NCBI GenBank assembly: GCA_000729835.1
Contig: JFHB01000261.1
Coordinates: 1-39,291 of the forward strand
DNA: 39,291 nt
Source of the DNA: Atkinsonella hypoxylon
Lineage: Eukaryota > Ascomycota > Sordariomycetes > Hypocreales > Clavicipitaceae
Direction: 5' to 3'
Shown here: positions 1 through 11,640 of the stretch, piece after piece
Layout of the letters: each line of letters opens with the position of its first letter
How positions within the stretch are numbered: position 1 is the first letter of the stretch
Program-made: the position numbers and the translations under genes
The notes under the pieces: generated by a model
The model's input: only the letters and a program-made list of their open reading frames with translations
What the model was told of the DNA's origin: nothing
The model's database searches: none

Positions 1-1266
1 TAAATATAGAGTTTATATAGGCAGAAGCAGTAGTTAAATTACTAATTCCTTTAAAAGAGTGCTATAAAAAGAGAAACAATCTATATAGCTAAAAGAAGAG
101 ATTAATAAATAAGTAGTATTAGGTAAATTCTACTTAAATCTACACCTAGATATAGAACCTATATCTACAGTAAAGAAGCCTTAATCTTCTTTATAGAACC
201 CTTCTTCTATACCTTTAGCACTCTCTTTATTACTTTTGTTAAGTGTACCTAGCAATCTAATAGATATATTAGTAGGAATACTACCTCCTTCTTCTCTATA
301 GAATATAAGATTTCTTCTGCTTTTAGCAGTATAACTATTACTCCCTTCTATAATAGATTCTTTTTAAACTAATATAAGGAAAGTACTTAACCTTATAAAG
401 ATCTATAAAGAAAGCAATAAATACAGCAGTAATATATTTAATTTTATTATGCTAAAAGTAGTTATACTTAAAGACCTATATTAACAGCTTAATTTCTTAG
501 AACTAGCAATAATAAAGGTATTTTTAGTAATACTAATAGGTAAAGTATATAAATTCTACCTTATAATAATTGCAATAAATATAAGAATAAATTATACCTT
601 TAATTAAATAGTTAAAATTATTAAATAACACTTTAAGACCTTAACTAATAAGTAGTTCTATTGTTAAAAATAGAATAGCATTATATTATATAATATAATC
701 GCTAAGAACTCTAATAAATCTATACTTAACTGCTTTAATATAATAATCTAAAACCTTTAAGATATTTATAATAGCCTTTTTAACTCTTTTATAGATAATT
801 TTAAACTTATTAAGTAAACTCTTTAAGTAGTTAAAGGTATCTCTAAATATAGTTAGGCTAAATTTATAACTAATATAATATTCTAAGAGCTTATTAGTAA
901 CCTATAAAAGTTAATTAGTATTGCAGAAGTATAAAAGGAAATTAGCTAATTTTACACTAGATTTAACTAACTTAATATTAATAATAAAGCCCTCTATATA
1001 GACTATTAATATTAATATTTAAGAGATTCTAGCTGTAGTAGAAGTAAGACTAGAAAATAACGCTATTTTACCTATTAAAAAGAAGAATATTAGTTAATAA
1101 AGTACAGCAAAAAAGAACGTTAAGAAGTATAGTAAAGATAGTAGAATAATAAGAAGTATAAAACCTCTCCTTTAAATAGCAAATTTAAAGCCTATTTTTA
1201 GGCTTATAAAGGACTCAATGAACCTATATAGAATAACAGTTCTAACAATATATAAAATATAGGTAA
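1..1266 (+). mobile_element. Ty1/copia family A, copy A(1), fragment 1 (gag part)
   Basis: This is the gag-region interior of the outermost A element; its 5' LTR lies outside the window. It matches 3001-4262 and 19495-20756 along its whole length, apart from scattered C/T and G/A differences. It carries many TAA and TAG codons and almost no TGA. It ends in ggtaa at 1262-1266, where A(2) inserted, and resumes at 8277 with the same five bases. This makes A(1) the host of the whole left two thirds of the window. No function survives. Confidence 0.88.
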
Positions 1267-1581
1267 TGTTGGAATCGTTATGACTCCATCGTGCGATTCC
1301 GGCGCCTGCGTAGGTAGATACAACCGCTGATTAGTTGCATCTGCACATTAGTCTCTACTTACATTGGGGTCGCTAATACCCCTTAATTCCCTCTTAACAT
1401 AACACTATACCTAAGGTATATAAGGTATCTAACGGGGTATATAATGTAGCCTCTTTTGCTAGTTAAATATAACTCCTAGATAACTAAATTTAAACCTCTT
1501 TAATGTAAATACTAGTGCACTAATAAACTAGTTGTAAGGCTAACTTAAAGGAGTATAAATTTAACCCTTAGTCTCTTAACA
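1267..1581 (+). repeat. 5' LTR of A(2)
   Basis: It starts TGTTGGAATCG and ends CTCTTAACA, which fits the TG...CA rule, and matches 7962-8276 and 18460-18774. The first ~130 bases keep their CpG sites, for example in CCGGCGCC, while the second half is strongly C-to-T and G-to-A mutated relative to the 3' LTR. Confidence 0.95.
1438..1444 (+). promoter_or_regulatory. Candidate TATA box in the A LTR
   Basis: TATATAA lies in the middle of the A LTR and is kept in all three copies (also 8133-8139 and 18631-18637), even though the surroundings are mutated. Its position suits the Pol II promoter of an LTR. No initiation site can be fixed from sequence alone. Confidence 0.4.
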
Positions 1582-1823
1582 CTAATTAGTAGTTACTTAA
1601 CTAGAAGTCTTTAGTATAACTAAAGAGATTAGCACAACTAACTATAGATTAGCTAGGTTTAGTAAGAAGAGATATAATACTATTAGCTAAGACCCTTAGC
1701 GGCTAATGTAACTAGTAAAGTATGCTAAAGGAAGGGATATCTTTACAATTGCTTAGTTACTAAGTTATATTTACTTACAATAACGTTTTAGTTTAACTAA
1801 TTGTTAATATTAAACTTCTAAGG
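1582..1823 (+). other. A(2) leader between 5' LTR and gag, first part
   Basis: This is the first stretch after the LTR, matching 18775-19016 in A(3). I could not recognise a tRNA primer-binding site just after the LTR (CTAATTAGTAGTTAC), possibly because of mutation. The leader is split at 1823 by a solo B LTR and resumes at 2523. Confidence 0.6.
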
Positions 1824-2517
1824 TATTGAAAATAATAGGGATTACAGGACTAGATAGAAGAGGGTAGTGGTCTCTTATATTTAGCACCTATAATTGCTCC
1901 TAGCAATTATCACGTAGTAGAAGCAGCAGCGGCCTAAATCAAGCTGTAGTGTATAGTATAGATCACGTAGAGGCAGTAGATAACTATAATAATAGTGGTA
2001 TCTTATATTGAGAGCGCTGTAACGAACAAGTAAGGGTAGGATCTCGAATCTTTCTAGTCCCTTATAGACCCTCTAACTATATCGGCAGGCCGTAGTTGCT
2101 AGAAGGGGCTTATAGGCCACTTTATAATTTCCGCAAAAAGATTTACTATATAAAAACAAAAAAATCGACTTACAGCTATACAAACGAGACGCCTACGTGC
2201 ACAATTTAACAATTTCCACTAATAATAAGTAACCCTTATAAGCAACTCTATCTAACAATTATACTATTAAATAGCCCTAATTCTTAGCTTTCGAATAGTA
2301 TACTTCTTAAATTTCTACTATTGCTAGTTGTGGAGAAAATCGCAGTTAAAGTTAACTATAGGTTAGGCAACTTTGCCTTAGTCGATTCTAGATGTTTCGC
2401 ATCTAGTAACAGCGATATCTCTACCAAAAATCAACGTAATAAGACCTAATGAGGGTCACGTGATAGAGCAACTAGTAGGCATAAAAATAGGCTATACAGG
2501 GTAGCTTATTTTTAACA
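1824..2517 (-). repeat. Solo LTR of family B, reversed, inside A(2)
   Basis: This is a 694-bp reverse-complement copy of the B LTR (compare 8651-9356 and 24079-24771). It begins TATTGAAAATA and ends TATTTTTAACA on the plus strand. The exact duplication taagg flanks it (1819-1823 and 2518-2522). The empty site is visible in A(3) near 19010, where ctaaggaattaaatt is uninterrupted. It presumably arose by LTR-LTR recombination that deleted a full B element. Confidence 0.95.
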
Positions 2518-2522
2518 TAAGG

Positions 2523-4260
2523 AATTAAATTACTAGCTAGAACCCTTAGTAGCTAACGCTATAGAATTTAACTTCTTTAACTATCTTAGAACTTAGCTAA
2601 AAGCTAGCTAAATCCCTCTATCTTTATACTAATTCTATTATACCTACTTTCTCTTTCTATACTACTTAACCTTATTTAATACAATAAGTTTATAACAACT
2701 CTAGGTAGATCTATAAGAATTTAAGCAATAACTATAACTTAATAAGCTTTTAGAATAACTTTAAAAGTATTAAAAACTTCTATTAATAGATTAGAACTTA
2801 ATATATAAAATTAACCTAGAAACTGCTACTACTACTAATTTAAACAATAGAATTACTTTTATAATTAACCTTTATAAAGATTAAAGATTTAGAGATTAAG
2901 AATAATAAAAGAACTTTAAATTTAACTTCTATAACTAAAATAAAGACCTATTTTAAAGAGCTTTTACTTTAATTATTAAAGCGTTATATAATTTACTATA
3001 TAAATATAGAGTTTATATAGGTAGAAGCAGCAGCTAAATTACTAATTCCCTTAAAAGAGTGCTATAGAAAGAGGAATAATCTATATAGCTAAAAGAAGAG
3101 ATTAATAAATAAGTAGCATTAAGTAAATTCTACTTAAATCTATACCTAAATATAGAACCTATATCTACAGTAAAGAAGCCTTAATCTTCTTTATAGAACT
3201 CTTCTCTTATACCTTTAGTACTCTCTCTATTACTTTTATTAAGTATACTTAGCAATCTAATAGGTATATTAGTAGAAATACTACTTTCTCTCTCTTTACT
3301 ATAGAATATAAGATTTCTTCTGCTTTTAGCAGTATAACTGTTACTTCCTTCTATAATAAATCCTTCTTAAACTAATATAAAGAAAGTCCTTAACCTTATA
3401 AAGATCTATAAAGAAAGCAATAAATATAGCAGTAATATATTTAATTTTATTATGCTAAAAGTAGTTATCCTTAAAGACCTATACTAATAACTTAATTTCT
3501 TAGAACTAGCAATAATAAAGGTATTTCTAGTAATACTAATAGGTAAAGTATATAAATTCTATCTTATAATAATTGCAATAAATATAAAGATAAATTATAC
3601 CTTTAATTAAATAGTTAAAATTATTAGATAATACTTTAAGACCTTAACTAATAAGTAGTTCTATTGCTAAAAATAGAATAGCATTATATTATATAATATA
3701 ATTACTAAGAACCTTAATAAATCTATACTTAACTGCCTTAATATAATAATCTAGAACCTTTAAGATATCTATAATAGCCTTTTTAACTCTTTTATAAATA
3801 ATTCTAAACTTATTAAGTAGACCCTTTAAGTAGTTAAAGGCATCCCTAAATATAGCTAAGCTAAATTTATAACTAATGTAACATTTTAAGAGCTTATTAG
3901 CAACCTATAAAAGTTAATTAGTATTATAGAAGTATAAAAGGAAATTAGCTAATTTTACGTTAGATTTAACTAACTTAATATTAATAATAAAGCTCTCTAT
4001 ATAGACTATTAATATTAACGTTTAAGAGATCTTAGCTATAGCAAGAGTAAGACCTAAAAATAACGCTACTTTATCTATAGAAAAGAAGAATATTAGTTAA
4101 TAAAATACAGCAAAAAAGAATATTAAGAAGTATAGTAAAGATAGTAGAATAATAAAAAGTATAGAATCTCTCTATTAAACAGTAAATTTAAAGCCTACTT
4201 ATAAGCTTATAAAGGACTAAGTAAATCTATATAAAATAATAATTCTAATAATGCTTAAGA
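2523..4260 (+). pseudogene. A(2) Gag region of the Gag-Pol polyprotein, dead
   Basis: This is the N-terminal part of the A polyprotein, encoding the capsid-like Gag that would assemble the cytoplasmic particle. The readable frame (codon phase at 3719) is continuous with protease and pol downstream and has TAA or TAG in place of Gln or Trp codons. I see no zinc knuckle. The start codon cannot be placed and is probably mutated. Parallel copies at 1-1266 and 18775-20754 differ only by transitions. The Gag assignment rests on position in front of protease and on family order, because the sequence itself is too decayed to show a domain. Confidence 0.65.
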
Positions 4261-5995
4261 TATAAGTAAAGTATTTATTAAAGAATTTAATATAGCTAAT
4301 AAAGGAAAAGCTCCTTAGCTAATAATTACATAATTCTTTATAAATGCTATAACTACAAACAATAGAGCTATCTTCTAGAACCTTAAGGAAGAAGCCTATT
4401 AGTATACTCTATATAAGGAAGACCTATTTATAGAAGATTAATTAAATCCTATAGATCTCTTATTATATTTATTATCTTATATATTAAAAGAACGTTATTC
4501 TAGTAAGACATTTAAAGGCATCTTACTTAACACTAAAGTAATAGGTGTATTAATAGCTAGAATTAACTAAGTATAGACACTAGTAAAGAAAATACCTTTA
4601 TTAAAGATAAATCTATCTAATTAACACTATATAATTACATTTAGCGCAGGATTAGCAACTTTAATAGGCTTTATTATAGTTTTAATAGTCTTTAGCCTAA
4701 TTATATTTTACGTAATTAATATAAGCACTCTGTTCCTATATAGCATTAATAATATAGATAAGATATATATAAAGCTTAACAACCTTAAAAATATACTAAT
4801 TTAAGGCAACTAAAAGGTTTCTATTATCTAGAAATAGGGACACCTATAGTAAACTCTAGAAGCTATAGAAGCAGCTGTATTTTTTCTGTTAAAAAAGCAA
4901 ATCTATTAGCTTTATTGTTAATTTAGATATCCCTTTATACAATAATTAATAAAGATTTTATAATGTATTAGTAAAGACATTAGTAATAATAACGCTATTA
5001 ATAGAATTATATAAGTCTGCTACTACTGCTAACTTAACAGTAAATTACCTAGTTAATTCTAATTTACGTTAAAAGATAACTATAACTTTAACTACAAAAT
5101 TACTGTTAATATTATACACCTAAATAGCAGCTCTATTCTTTATATTATTAATTCTGCAACCTTATTCTAAGTAGCTTACTTTCTAGAACCCTAAAAGCAA
5201 AAAGCATAAAACATCTAGAATATATTAAAAGAATGCTAAATTAATACCTATTTAGGTCCTTCTAACTAGATAGTTTATAATGCTAGAAAGAACTTTATAT
5301 TCACTAAATTCCGCTATTATACACAAATGTTATCCGTTAATATTAATAAAGTTCCTATTAAAGCCTACAACAGCATTAGTAAAATTAAATAGTACTATAG
5401 CCTATTATAAAGAGCTTATAACATTATTAGCAATAAATTAGGCACTAATATTAGTATTATAAAGGATTAAAAGCTTTAGATAGCTGTTAAAGCTGTTAAT
5501 AATTCTACTAAACTTAACAGTTTTATACCTATATTGCTAGTGTTTAGTGCCTACCTCTATATAATAGATAATTTACCTTTAAGCCTTTCTGTAATATAAT
5601 AAGCTTTAATTCTACGTAAAGCTACTAATAAAGCCTAAAAGTGCCTAGTATAAAGGCAAATTTACAATACTCTTACCTTCTACAACAGCCTAAATATAAC
5701 ACCTATATATTTACTACCTCTACAGTTAGAAGTGCGTATGTAGCGTAAAAAAGAAGGCTAGTAAGGCCTCTATAAGCTGCTTACTATAGATAGCAAGGAG
5801 TGCACTATATAAATGCCTTATAGCTTTATTCGTTTTTATATAACTATTGTAAAACCCTACTACTATAATAACAATAAATCTAATAACTATTCTGCTGTTT
5901 CTAACGTTATACCTAATAAAAGCAATATAGAATCTCTACTTAAAAGTAATTCTATTTTACTAAAGAAAAAAAAAAGACTACTAAAGGTAAAGTAA
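4261..5995 (+). pseudogene. A(2) protease and integrase region, dead
   Basis: The protease motif Asp-Thr-Gly of this copia family appears as Asn-Thr-Lys at 4529-4537. A decayed zinc-binding pre-integrase stretch follows (about 4860-5050), then the integrase core (about 5050-5550). The integrase C-terminal part at about 5716-5870 is the clearest match, with LPLQLEV, then GLYKLL and TIVKPYYY, as expected before the linker to reverse transcriptase. Integrase would insert the cDNA into nuclear DNA. An open stretch of 60 codons at 5813-5995 is only a lucky stop-free piece of this frame, not a separate gene. Confidence 0.85.
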
Positions 5996-7855
5996 CTAAT
6001 TAATCTAAACTTAATATAGAAAAGAGGTTCTAGAAGACTAAGAAAGAACTCTCTTTTTATTCTAATTAATTCTATATAAAATTTCTCTACTTTTAATAAT
6101 AAACTAAATAGATATATTACTGTTTCTAGCCTAACTGCTAGTAGTCCTTATAATCTTAATCCTAGTAGTAATATTAATTCTACTTATATATTGCTATATA
6201 AATTTAGCAATAAAACTTTCCTTTCTGTAAAAGAAACAATAAACTATAACTTAGCTATATAACTAAGGAAAAACAATAAGATTACAGCAAAAGGTACTCT
6301 ATTTAAAGTATTTAACTAAGCTAAAATTAATGTACTATTAGCTAAAGATATCTTTTAATTTATTAAATTTAACTCTACTGTATATAATAACTATATCTTT
6401 AAATCTTATATAGTTTAAGAAGTTAAGGGAAAAGGAACTATATTACTATATAAGAAGTTAAAACTAGTTATTTAAGGATATAACAATAGTAATAAATTAT
6501 TAATTTTAACGTAATCCCTAACAATTTAACAAGCTAGTTAACGCCTAATTGTAGCACTAGCTCTATCTCTCTAAAAACGCAATATTGTCTTATAGATCTA
6601 CAATATTATATAGGCTTATATACAATTTAACACTAATTTAAATAGATTAATTATTGCATAACTTCCTAACTAAATTAAACACCTATATCCCTATAATACA
6701 GTAATAGAAGTAATTAAGCCTCTATATAGAATCGCTAAAGTAGGTATATATTAGTAGTCTATATACTTCTGCTACTACTATAATAATTTAAGTATAGTTA
6801 TATTAATATATAACCCCTGCTTACTAATATTAAATAGTAATAACTGCTTTAGAATCGTTAGAATATAGACTAATAATACACTAAAACTAAGTAATAGAAC
6901 CTTCTTTAACTGTAAGAAATCTAAACTGCAGAAGGCTAATTTTACTGTAAAGCTAAAGTAGAGCCTAACAGCAGAAACGCTACTAATTTTTAATAGATAT
7001 ATATTAACTAAATCTAATAATAGTACTTTAACTCTTCGCTAGAAAGGTTAAAGTAAGAGGATTTAATCTATTAATACTACTAATGTTAATATAGATTTAA
7101 TAAAACAATAGTACATTAAGCAATAAGCCTATAGCGTATATATTGCTACAATCTATTAACTAAAAGCTATATTTAACCTTTTTGTTGCTGTATAATAGTA
7201 AGATATTACAATTAACAATATTAAACAACTAAACAAGAGGCTTTAATAGTAGATTAACAACTAGACCTATAGATTATAATATATCCTAATAGACCTTCCC
7301 TCTGCTAAATTATATATATTTATTAATAGATTCTTTATAAATAATAAAGATTTAAGCTTCTAGATAGAATATATAATTATCTTAAGCAATAAAGAAGCTT
7401 ATAAAGAGAACACTAAATTTATAATAAAAGGTAATATTATTATATATAGCTCTATTAAAAGCAAGAGAGTTATAAGGAGTACACTTACATTAGAACTATA
7501 TAGTATAGTGTAAGGTGTAGATGTATTGTATACTATTAGCACTACATTAAATATAGTAATAAAGCAGCTATAGATACTGCTAATTCTACTAGTAGTTTAT
7601 ATAGATTCGTTCTTATTGTATAAATGCCTTATAAAGCTTAGTACAATAAAGGAAAAGAGATTAATAATTAATATTATAGCGCTATATTAATTATATAAAA
7701 GGCGTAAAATTAACGAAATCTACTGGATTAACGGCAAAGATAATATTGCTAATTTAATAATAAAAGTAACGCTAAATAAGACTCTTAAATCCTTTATTAA
7801 TAACAATAAGGCTAATATATAGGTAGAAGGCTAAGTAAAGAGACCTGTAAATTAA
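5996..7855 (+). pseudogene. A(2) reverse transcriptase and RNase H region, dead
   Basis: Copia-type reverse transcriptase begins near 6240. Landmarks are KLVIQGYNN (about 6460), SQRLIVALAL (about 6540) and QIYNIIQAYIQ (6593-6628), where the first catalytic Asp has become Asn. The second catalytic box reads TNNTL (6869-6883) instead of an Asp-Asp pair. RNase H follows (7140-7855), with SIKSKRVIRS (about 7452) and a C-terminal EGQVKRP with Gln codons now stops. The frame ends with TAA at 7853-7855, the likely natural stop. These enzymes copy the RNA into cDNA and remove the RNA strand. Loss of both Asp residues makes this copy inactive. Confidence 0.92.
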
Positions 7856-7961
7856 TGTAGAAGAATGTTAGATTTATTGTTGTTTATTCCTTTAATCTAT
7901 TTTATTATTACTGTAACTGTTAGAGTTACTCTACTAGCACAATAAAAAGAGAGACTGCTAG
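7856..7961 (+). other. A(2) 3' untranslated region with polypurine stretch
   Basis: About 100 bases lie between the pol stop and the 3' LTR. AAAAAGAGAGA at 7944-7954 is a plausible polypurine tract for plus-strand priming, though it sits seven bases before the LTR rather than touching it. Confidence 0.5.
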
Positions 7962-8276
7962 TGTTAGAATTGTTATAACTCTATTGTGCAATTCTAGCGC
8001 CTGCGTAGGTAGATACAACCGCTAATTAGTTGTATCTATACATTAGTCTCCACTTATATTAGGGTCGCTAATACCCCTTAATTCCCCCTTAACACAACAC
8101 TATACCTAAGGTATATAAGGCATCTAACGGGGTATATAATATAGCCTCTTTTGCTAGTTAGATACAACTTCTAGATAACCGAATTTAAACCTCTTTGATG
8201 TGAATACTAGTGCACTAGTGAACTAGTCGTAGGGCCGACTCGAAGGAGTATAAATTTAACCCTTGGTCTCTCAACA
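7962..8276 (+). repeat. 3' LTR of A(2)
   Basis: It has the same 315-bp length as the 5' LTR, starts TGTTAGAATTG and ends GGTCTCTCAACA. The first ~130 bases are mutated relative to the 5' LTR, while the last ~150 bases keep ancestral CpG and CpA sites (for example GGGCCGACTCGAAGG). This is the mirror image of the 5' LTR. The target duplication ggtaa follows directly. Confidence 0.95.
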
Positions 8277-8650
8277 GGTAAAGTATTTATTAAAGAATTT
8301 AATATAGCTAATAAAGGAAAAGCCCTTTAGCTAATAATTATATAATTCTTTACTAATACTATAACTATAGATAATAGAGCTATTTTCTAGAACCTTAAGG
8401 AAGAAGCTTATTAGTATACTTTATATAAAGAAGACCTATTTACAAAAGATTAATTAAATCCTATAGATCTCTTATTATATTTATTATTTTATATATTAGA
8501 AGAACGTTATTCTAGTAAGATATTTAGAGGTATCTTACTTAACACTAAAGCAGTAGGTATATTAATAGCTAGAATTAACTAAGTATAAGCACTAGTAAAG
8601 AAAATGCCTTTATTAAAGATAAATCTATCTAATGAACAATATATAATTAT
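8277..8650 (+). mobile_element. Family A, copy A(1), fragment 2 (gag to protease)
   Basis: This resumes the host element exactly at the ggtaa duplication and matches 4262-4637 of A(2), ending with the decayed protease region. It is interrupted at 8650 by B(1); attat at 8646-8650 is the duplication of that insertion. Confidence 0.9.
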
Positions 8651-9356
8651 TGTTAAAAATAAGCTACCCTGTATAGCTTATTTTTATGCTTGCTAGTTGC
8701 CTATTAGTTGCTCTATCACGTGACCCTAACTAGGTCTTGTTACATTGATTTTTGGTAGAGATATCGCTGTTACTAGATGCGAAACATCTAGATTCAACTA
8801 AGGCAAAGTTGCCTAACCTATAGTTAACTTTAACAGCGATTTTCTCCACAACTAGCAATAGTAGAAATTCAAGAAGTATACCATTTAAAAGCTAAGAATT
8901 AAGGCTATTTAATGGTATAATTGTTGGATAGAGTTGCTAATAAGGGTTGCTTATTATTAGTAGAATTTGTTAAATTGTGCATATAGGCATCTTGTTTGTA
9001 TAGCTGTAAGTCGATTTTTTTGTTTTTATATAGTAAATCTTTTTGCGGAAATTATAAAGTAGCCTATAAGCCCCTTCTAGCGACTACAGCCCGCCAATAT
9101 AGTTAGTAAGTCTATAAGGGACTAGAAAGATTTAAGATTCTACTCTCACTAAGTTCGTTACAGCGCTCTTAATATAAAGATACTACTATTACAGTTATCT
9201 ATTGCCTCTACGTAATCTATACTATACACTACAGCTTAATTTAGGCCGCTGCTGCTTCTACTACGTAATAATTGCTAGGAGCAATTATAGGTGCTAAATC
9301 TAAGAGACTACTACCCTCTTAGATATCTAGTTCTGTAATCCCTATTATTTTTAATA
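8651..9356 (+). repeat. 5' LTR of B(1)
   Basis: It starts TGTTAAAAATAAGC and ends TATTTTTAATA; the ancestral ends were probably TGTTGAAAATA and TATTTTCAACA, an 11-bp inverted repeat, judged across the five LTR copies. A TATATA at 9027-9032, followed by a conserved CTTTTTGCGGAAA, is a promoter candidate. The primer-binding site abuts its right end. Confidence 0.95.
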
Positions 9357-9371
9357 GGTTATAAGCCCAGA
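9357..9371 (+). promoter_or_regulatory. Primer-binding site, half tRNA initiator Met
   Basis: GGTTATAAGCCCAGA directly follows the 5' LTR. It is complementary to the anticodon arm of eukaryotic initiator tRNA-Met (GGGCTCATAACC), with one mismatch that is a G-to-A change. Priming from a cleaved internal fragment of this tRNA is established for Drosophila copia and yeast Ty5. The same site is present in B(2) at 24772. Confidence 0.85.
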
Positions 9372-10313
9372 AGACCTATCTACAAGCTGTTAGCCCGCTA
9401 AAATCTACTATTGTATACTGTATTACCCACTAGAAGCTATATTGAGACCTGCGCTAGCAGCTATTGCTGCCATTAGTAGCTTGCTGAAAGCTATTAATAC
9501 CTGCTACACATATATCGCTAGCCACTATACTAGTGTTTTTATTCTACCCACCCTATGCCTCCTGCACTCTATGCACCCTATGTATATACATTTTTGAAGC
9601 TATTCTTAATAGCTAGGTTCTATTGTTGCGCAACATCAAAATATATATATCTATATACATTACATTCGCACTGTAAATCGTTTTATTAGGCACTGCCTAA
9701 TTAATTATTTCTATTAAGAAATAAGCTTAGCGCTGCACTGCATCGCTCGTTATTGTGCTGTTATCTTGTATATTGTGCACCCTGTGCACCTCTGTTAGTA
9801 GCTATACTACAATTTGTAGTGTACGCCTAATAGCTCTTGTTGCAGATATTCCTGTGTTTTCGGTTGCAGAATCAATTTATATAGTAATCCTACTGGTCGG
9901 GATTTTGAAGTAGGAATTAGCTAGATATCCCTAAATTAGCTGTACCTAGGTCTCCACTGATTTATTAGAACCTAATTGGAGAAGAATCTCCTGAATTTTT
10001 TAGCTAAAAATAGCTAGAACCTGTGTTTTGTGCCCCTTACGACCGCTTGTTAATCTAGTCTGCTATACAAATTGTATGTACATACAGATCGCAATATAAT
10101 GCAGCTTTTAGAGCCCGTTATACCTATTACGAAAGAAATTGGAGAAAAATCTCAGTATAATTTCTGAAGATATAGGGCACTTCTAGGCCTATAATAGAGC
10201 AATCTATTGATATCTACAAGAGGTTATTAACTGTTATTTACTACTTTTTCCACTGTAATTTAGGCTATAATTAGCTATAAAGAGCGTTAAATTAGCTATT
10301 AAAATCCTCAAAA
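9372..10313 (+). other. Long 5' leader of B(1)
   Basis: About 940 bases lie between the primer site and the gag start. The leader aligns well with 24787-25698 of B(2) and is less mutated than coding DNA of family A. It has several small inverted repeats, such as GGAGAAGAATCTCC near 9977 and TGTATGTACATACA near 10074. No reading frame is conserved between the two copies. It may hold packaging and translation signals, but the sequence does not show which. Confidence 0.7.
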
Positions 10314-11640
10314 ATAGCACTAAAAGGAATAGGCAAGGGAAAGAGCACAAGCCCTAAACGGGGTAGTGGTTCTAGTACACTAGCTAATCTAGCTGCTGCT
10401 ACTAGCTTTCTTGGTCCAGTAAGGTCCCCCCCTCAGCTAGTAGATTCCTCTTCTAATAAAGAAGATTATACAGCTAAGAAGGCTCTAAAAGAAGCTAGAT
10501 TAGCTTCTAAAAGAGTAGTGTAAGTCTATAATGTTCAAGCTGATCTAAAAGCTTAAATAGATAAGCAACAAGAGACCCTAAATAGATTTATTAGGTATAG
10601 TAAAGCAAAATAAAGCTAAAATGAAGGTAATATAGCTAATTTACTAAGTAAATTAGATACTATAATTACATCTATAGGTAATCTCTCTATAGGGTCTCCC
10701 TCTAAGGTAGTATATCCTGTTACTTCTAAAAGAGCTTCTAAAGTCTCTTTTAAAGCCCCTAAACCTTCTAGTTCTAATAGTGCTACTTTTCTGCCTGCTT
10801 TTAATGAAGGCACTATAAAAGAGCTAAATAAGAAGGTCCACTTAATTCTAGAGGCTGCTAAGCTAAAAGGCCCTAAAAATTTTAAATAGTAGAAGTAAGC
10901 TTTAACTATTTAATTTAGGGCCCTAGGATTCCCTTAATTTATTAATAATCCTAGTATAGCTAGTACTTTAGTAGATTTAGAACAAGCTATTATCCTTATA
11001 ATTATAAGAGATAGTTGCTAATCTAGACCTTAAGCTGCTATAAGCTAGCATAAGTCCCCTATAGATGCCTATAACGTTCTAGTTAGGCAATATTTGCAGA
11101 GTGCTAAAATACAACGTAGTACGCTATATGCTAGTTATTATAACTTATCGTTTTTAAACTATAAGGGATCTTTAGAGGCCTTTAATGCTGAATTTAATAA
11201 TTTACTAGCTAGATTATAGCTCTATAGTGTAGCTATTAATCCTATTGACTAGGTAAATTATTATATTAATGCTTTAAAGAAGACCTTCCCTAGCTGGGCT
11301 AAAAGGCAGCAATATTCTATTAGAGCTGCTAGAGCACAAGGTCTATGTGTAAAAATGCTGAATTTACAGTTCCTTATAGCTGATTTATTAGAAGAATAAA
11401 GAGATAAAAGCTCCTCTATATCTAAGGCTCTTAGTTATAAAGCTTCTAATTCTAATAGTTCTAATAATAAGGCTAATTAAGGAAAGAATTCTCCTAATCA
11501 GAAGAAGAATTCCGATTCTAATTCTAACGATTCTAATGCCTCTAAAAAAAAAGATACAGATAAAGCCTCTAAGAATAAGAAGAAGTAAAAGGGCCGAAGA
11601 AGAAGTAATAAAAATTCTAGAAATAAGGATGGAGAAGCTG
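10314..11640 (+). pseudogene. B(1) Gag region, dead
   Basis: The frame begins at ATA 10314-10316, most likely a mutated ATG, because the frame is coding from there in both B copies. Order: a Ser/Pro/Ala-rich N-terminus, a charged helix-like stretch (about 10470-10620), then a copia-type Gag core with ELNKKVH (about 10825) and a QFRALGFPQF-like segment (about 10910). This resembles the UBN2/gag-polypeptide family. A Lys/Arg-rich patch follows (about 11570-11630). I see no CX2CX4HX4C zinc knuckle, so RNA binding may rely on the basic patch. Stops are TAA or TAG at former Gln or Trp codons. Confidence 0.9.

Larger units (their letters stand above)
1267..8276 (+). mobile_element. Complete Ty1/copia LTR retrotransposon A(2)
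   Basis: Two 315-bp LTRs (1267-1581 and 7962-8276) bound an interior that reads Gag, protease, integrase, reverse transcriptase, RNase H on the plus strand. The 5-bp target duplication ggtaa is present at 1262-1266 and 8277-8281. Without the reversed solo B LTR at 1824-2517 and its duplication, the element is 6311 bp. It inserted into an older copy of its own family, A(1). The Gag-Pol frame keeps one phase at every checked landmark (3719, 4529, 6869, 7844), so decay is by point mutation rather than indels. The domain order and the protein match the widespread Ty1/copia polyprotein family of filamentous fungi. Confidence 0.93.

Noticed and set aside
5813..5995. 60-codon plus-strand open frame
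   Set aside because: It is a stop-free piece of the A(2) integrase tail and linker in the normal Gag-Pol frame. The parallel region of A(3) is the same polyprotein.
10616..10813. 65-codon minus-strand open frame, with similar ones at 35935-36153 and 35990-36181
   Set aside because: They lie antisense to the B Gag core, whose plus frame shows real family similarity. They recur only because gag recurs.
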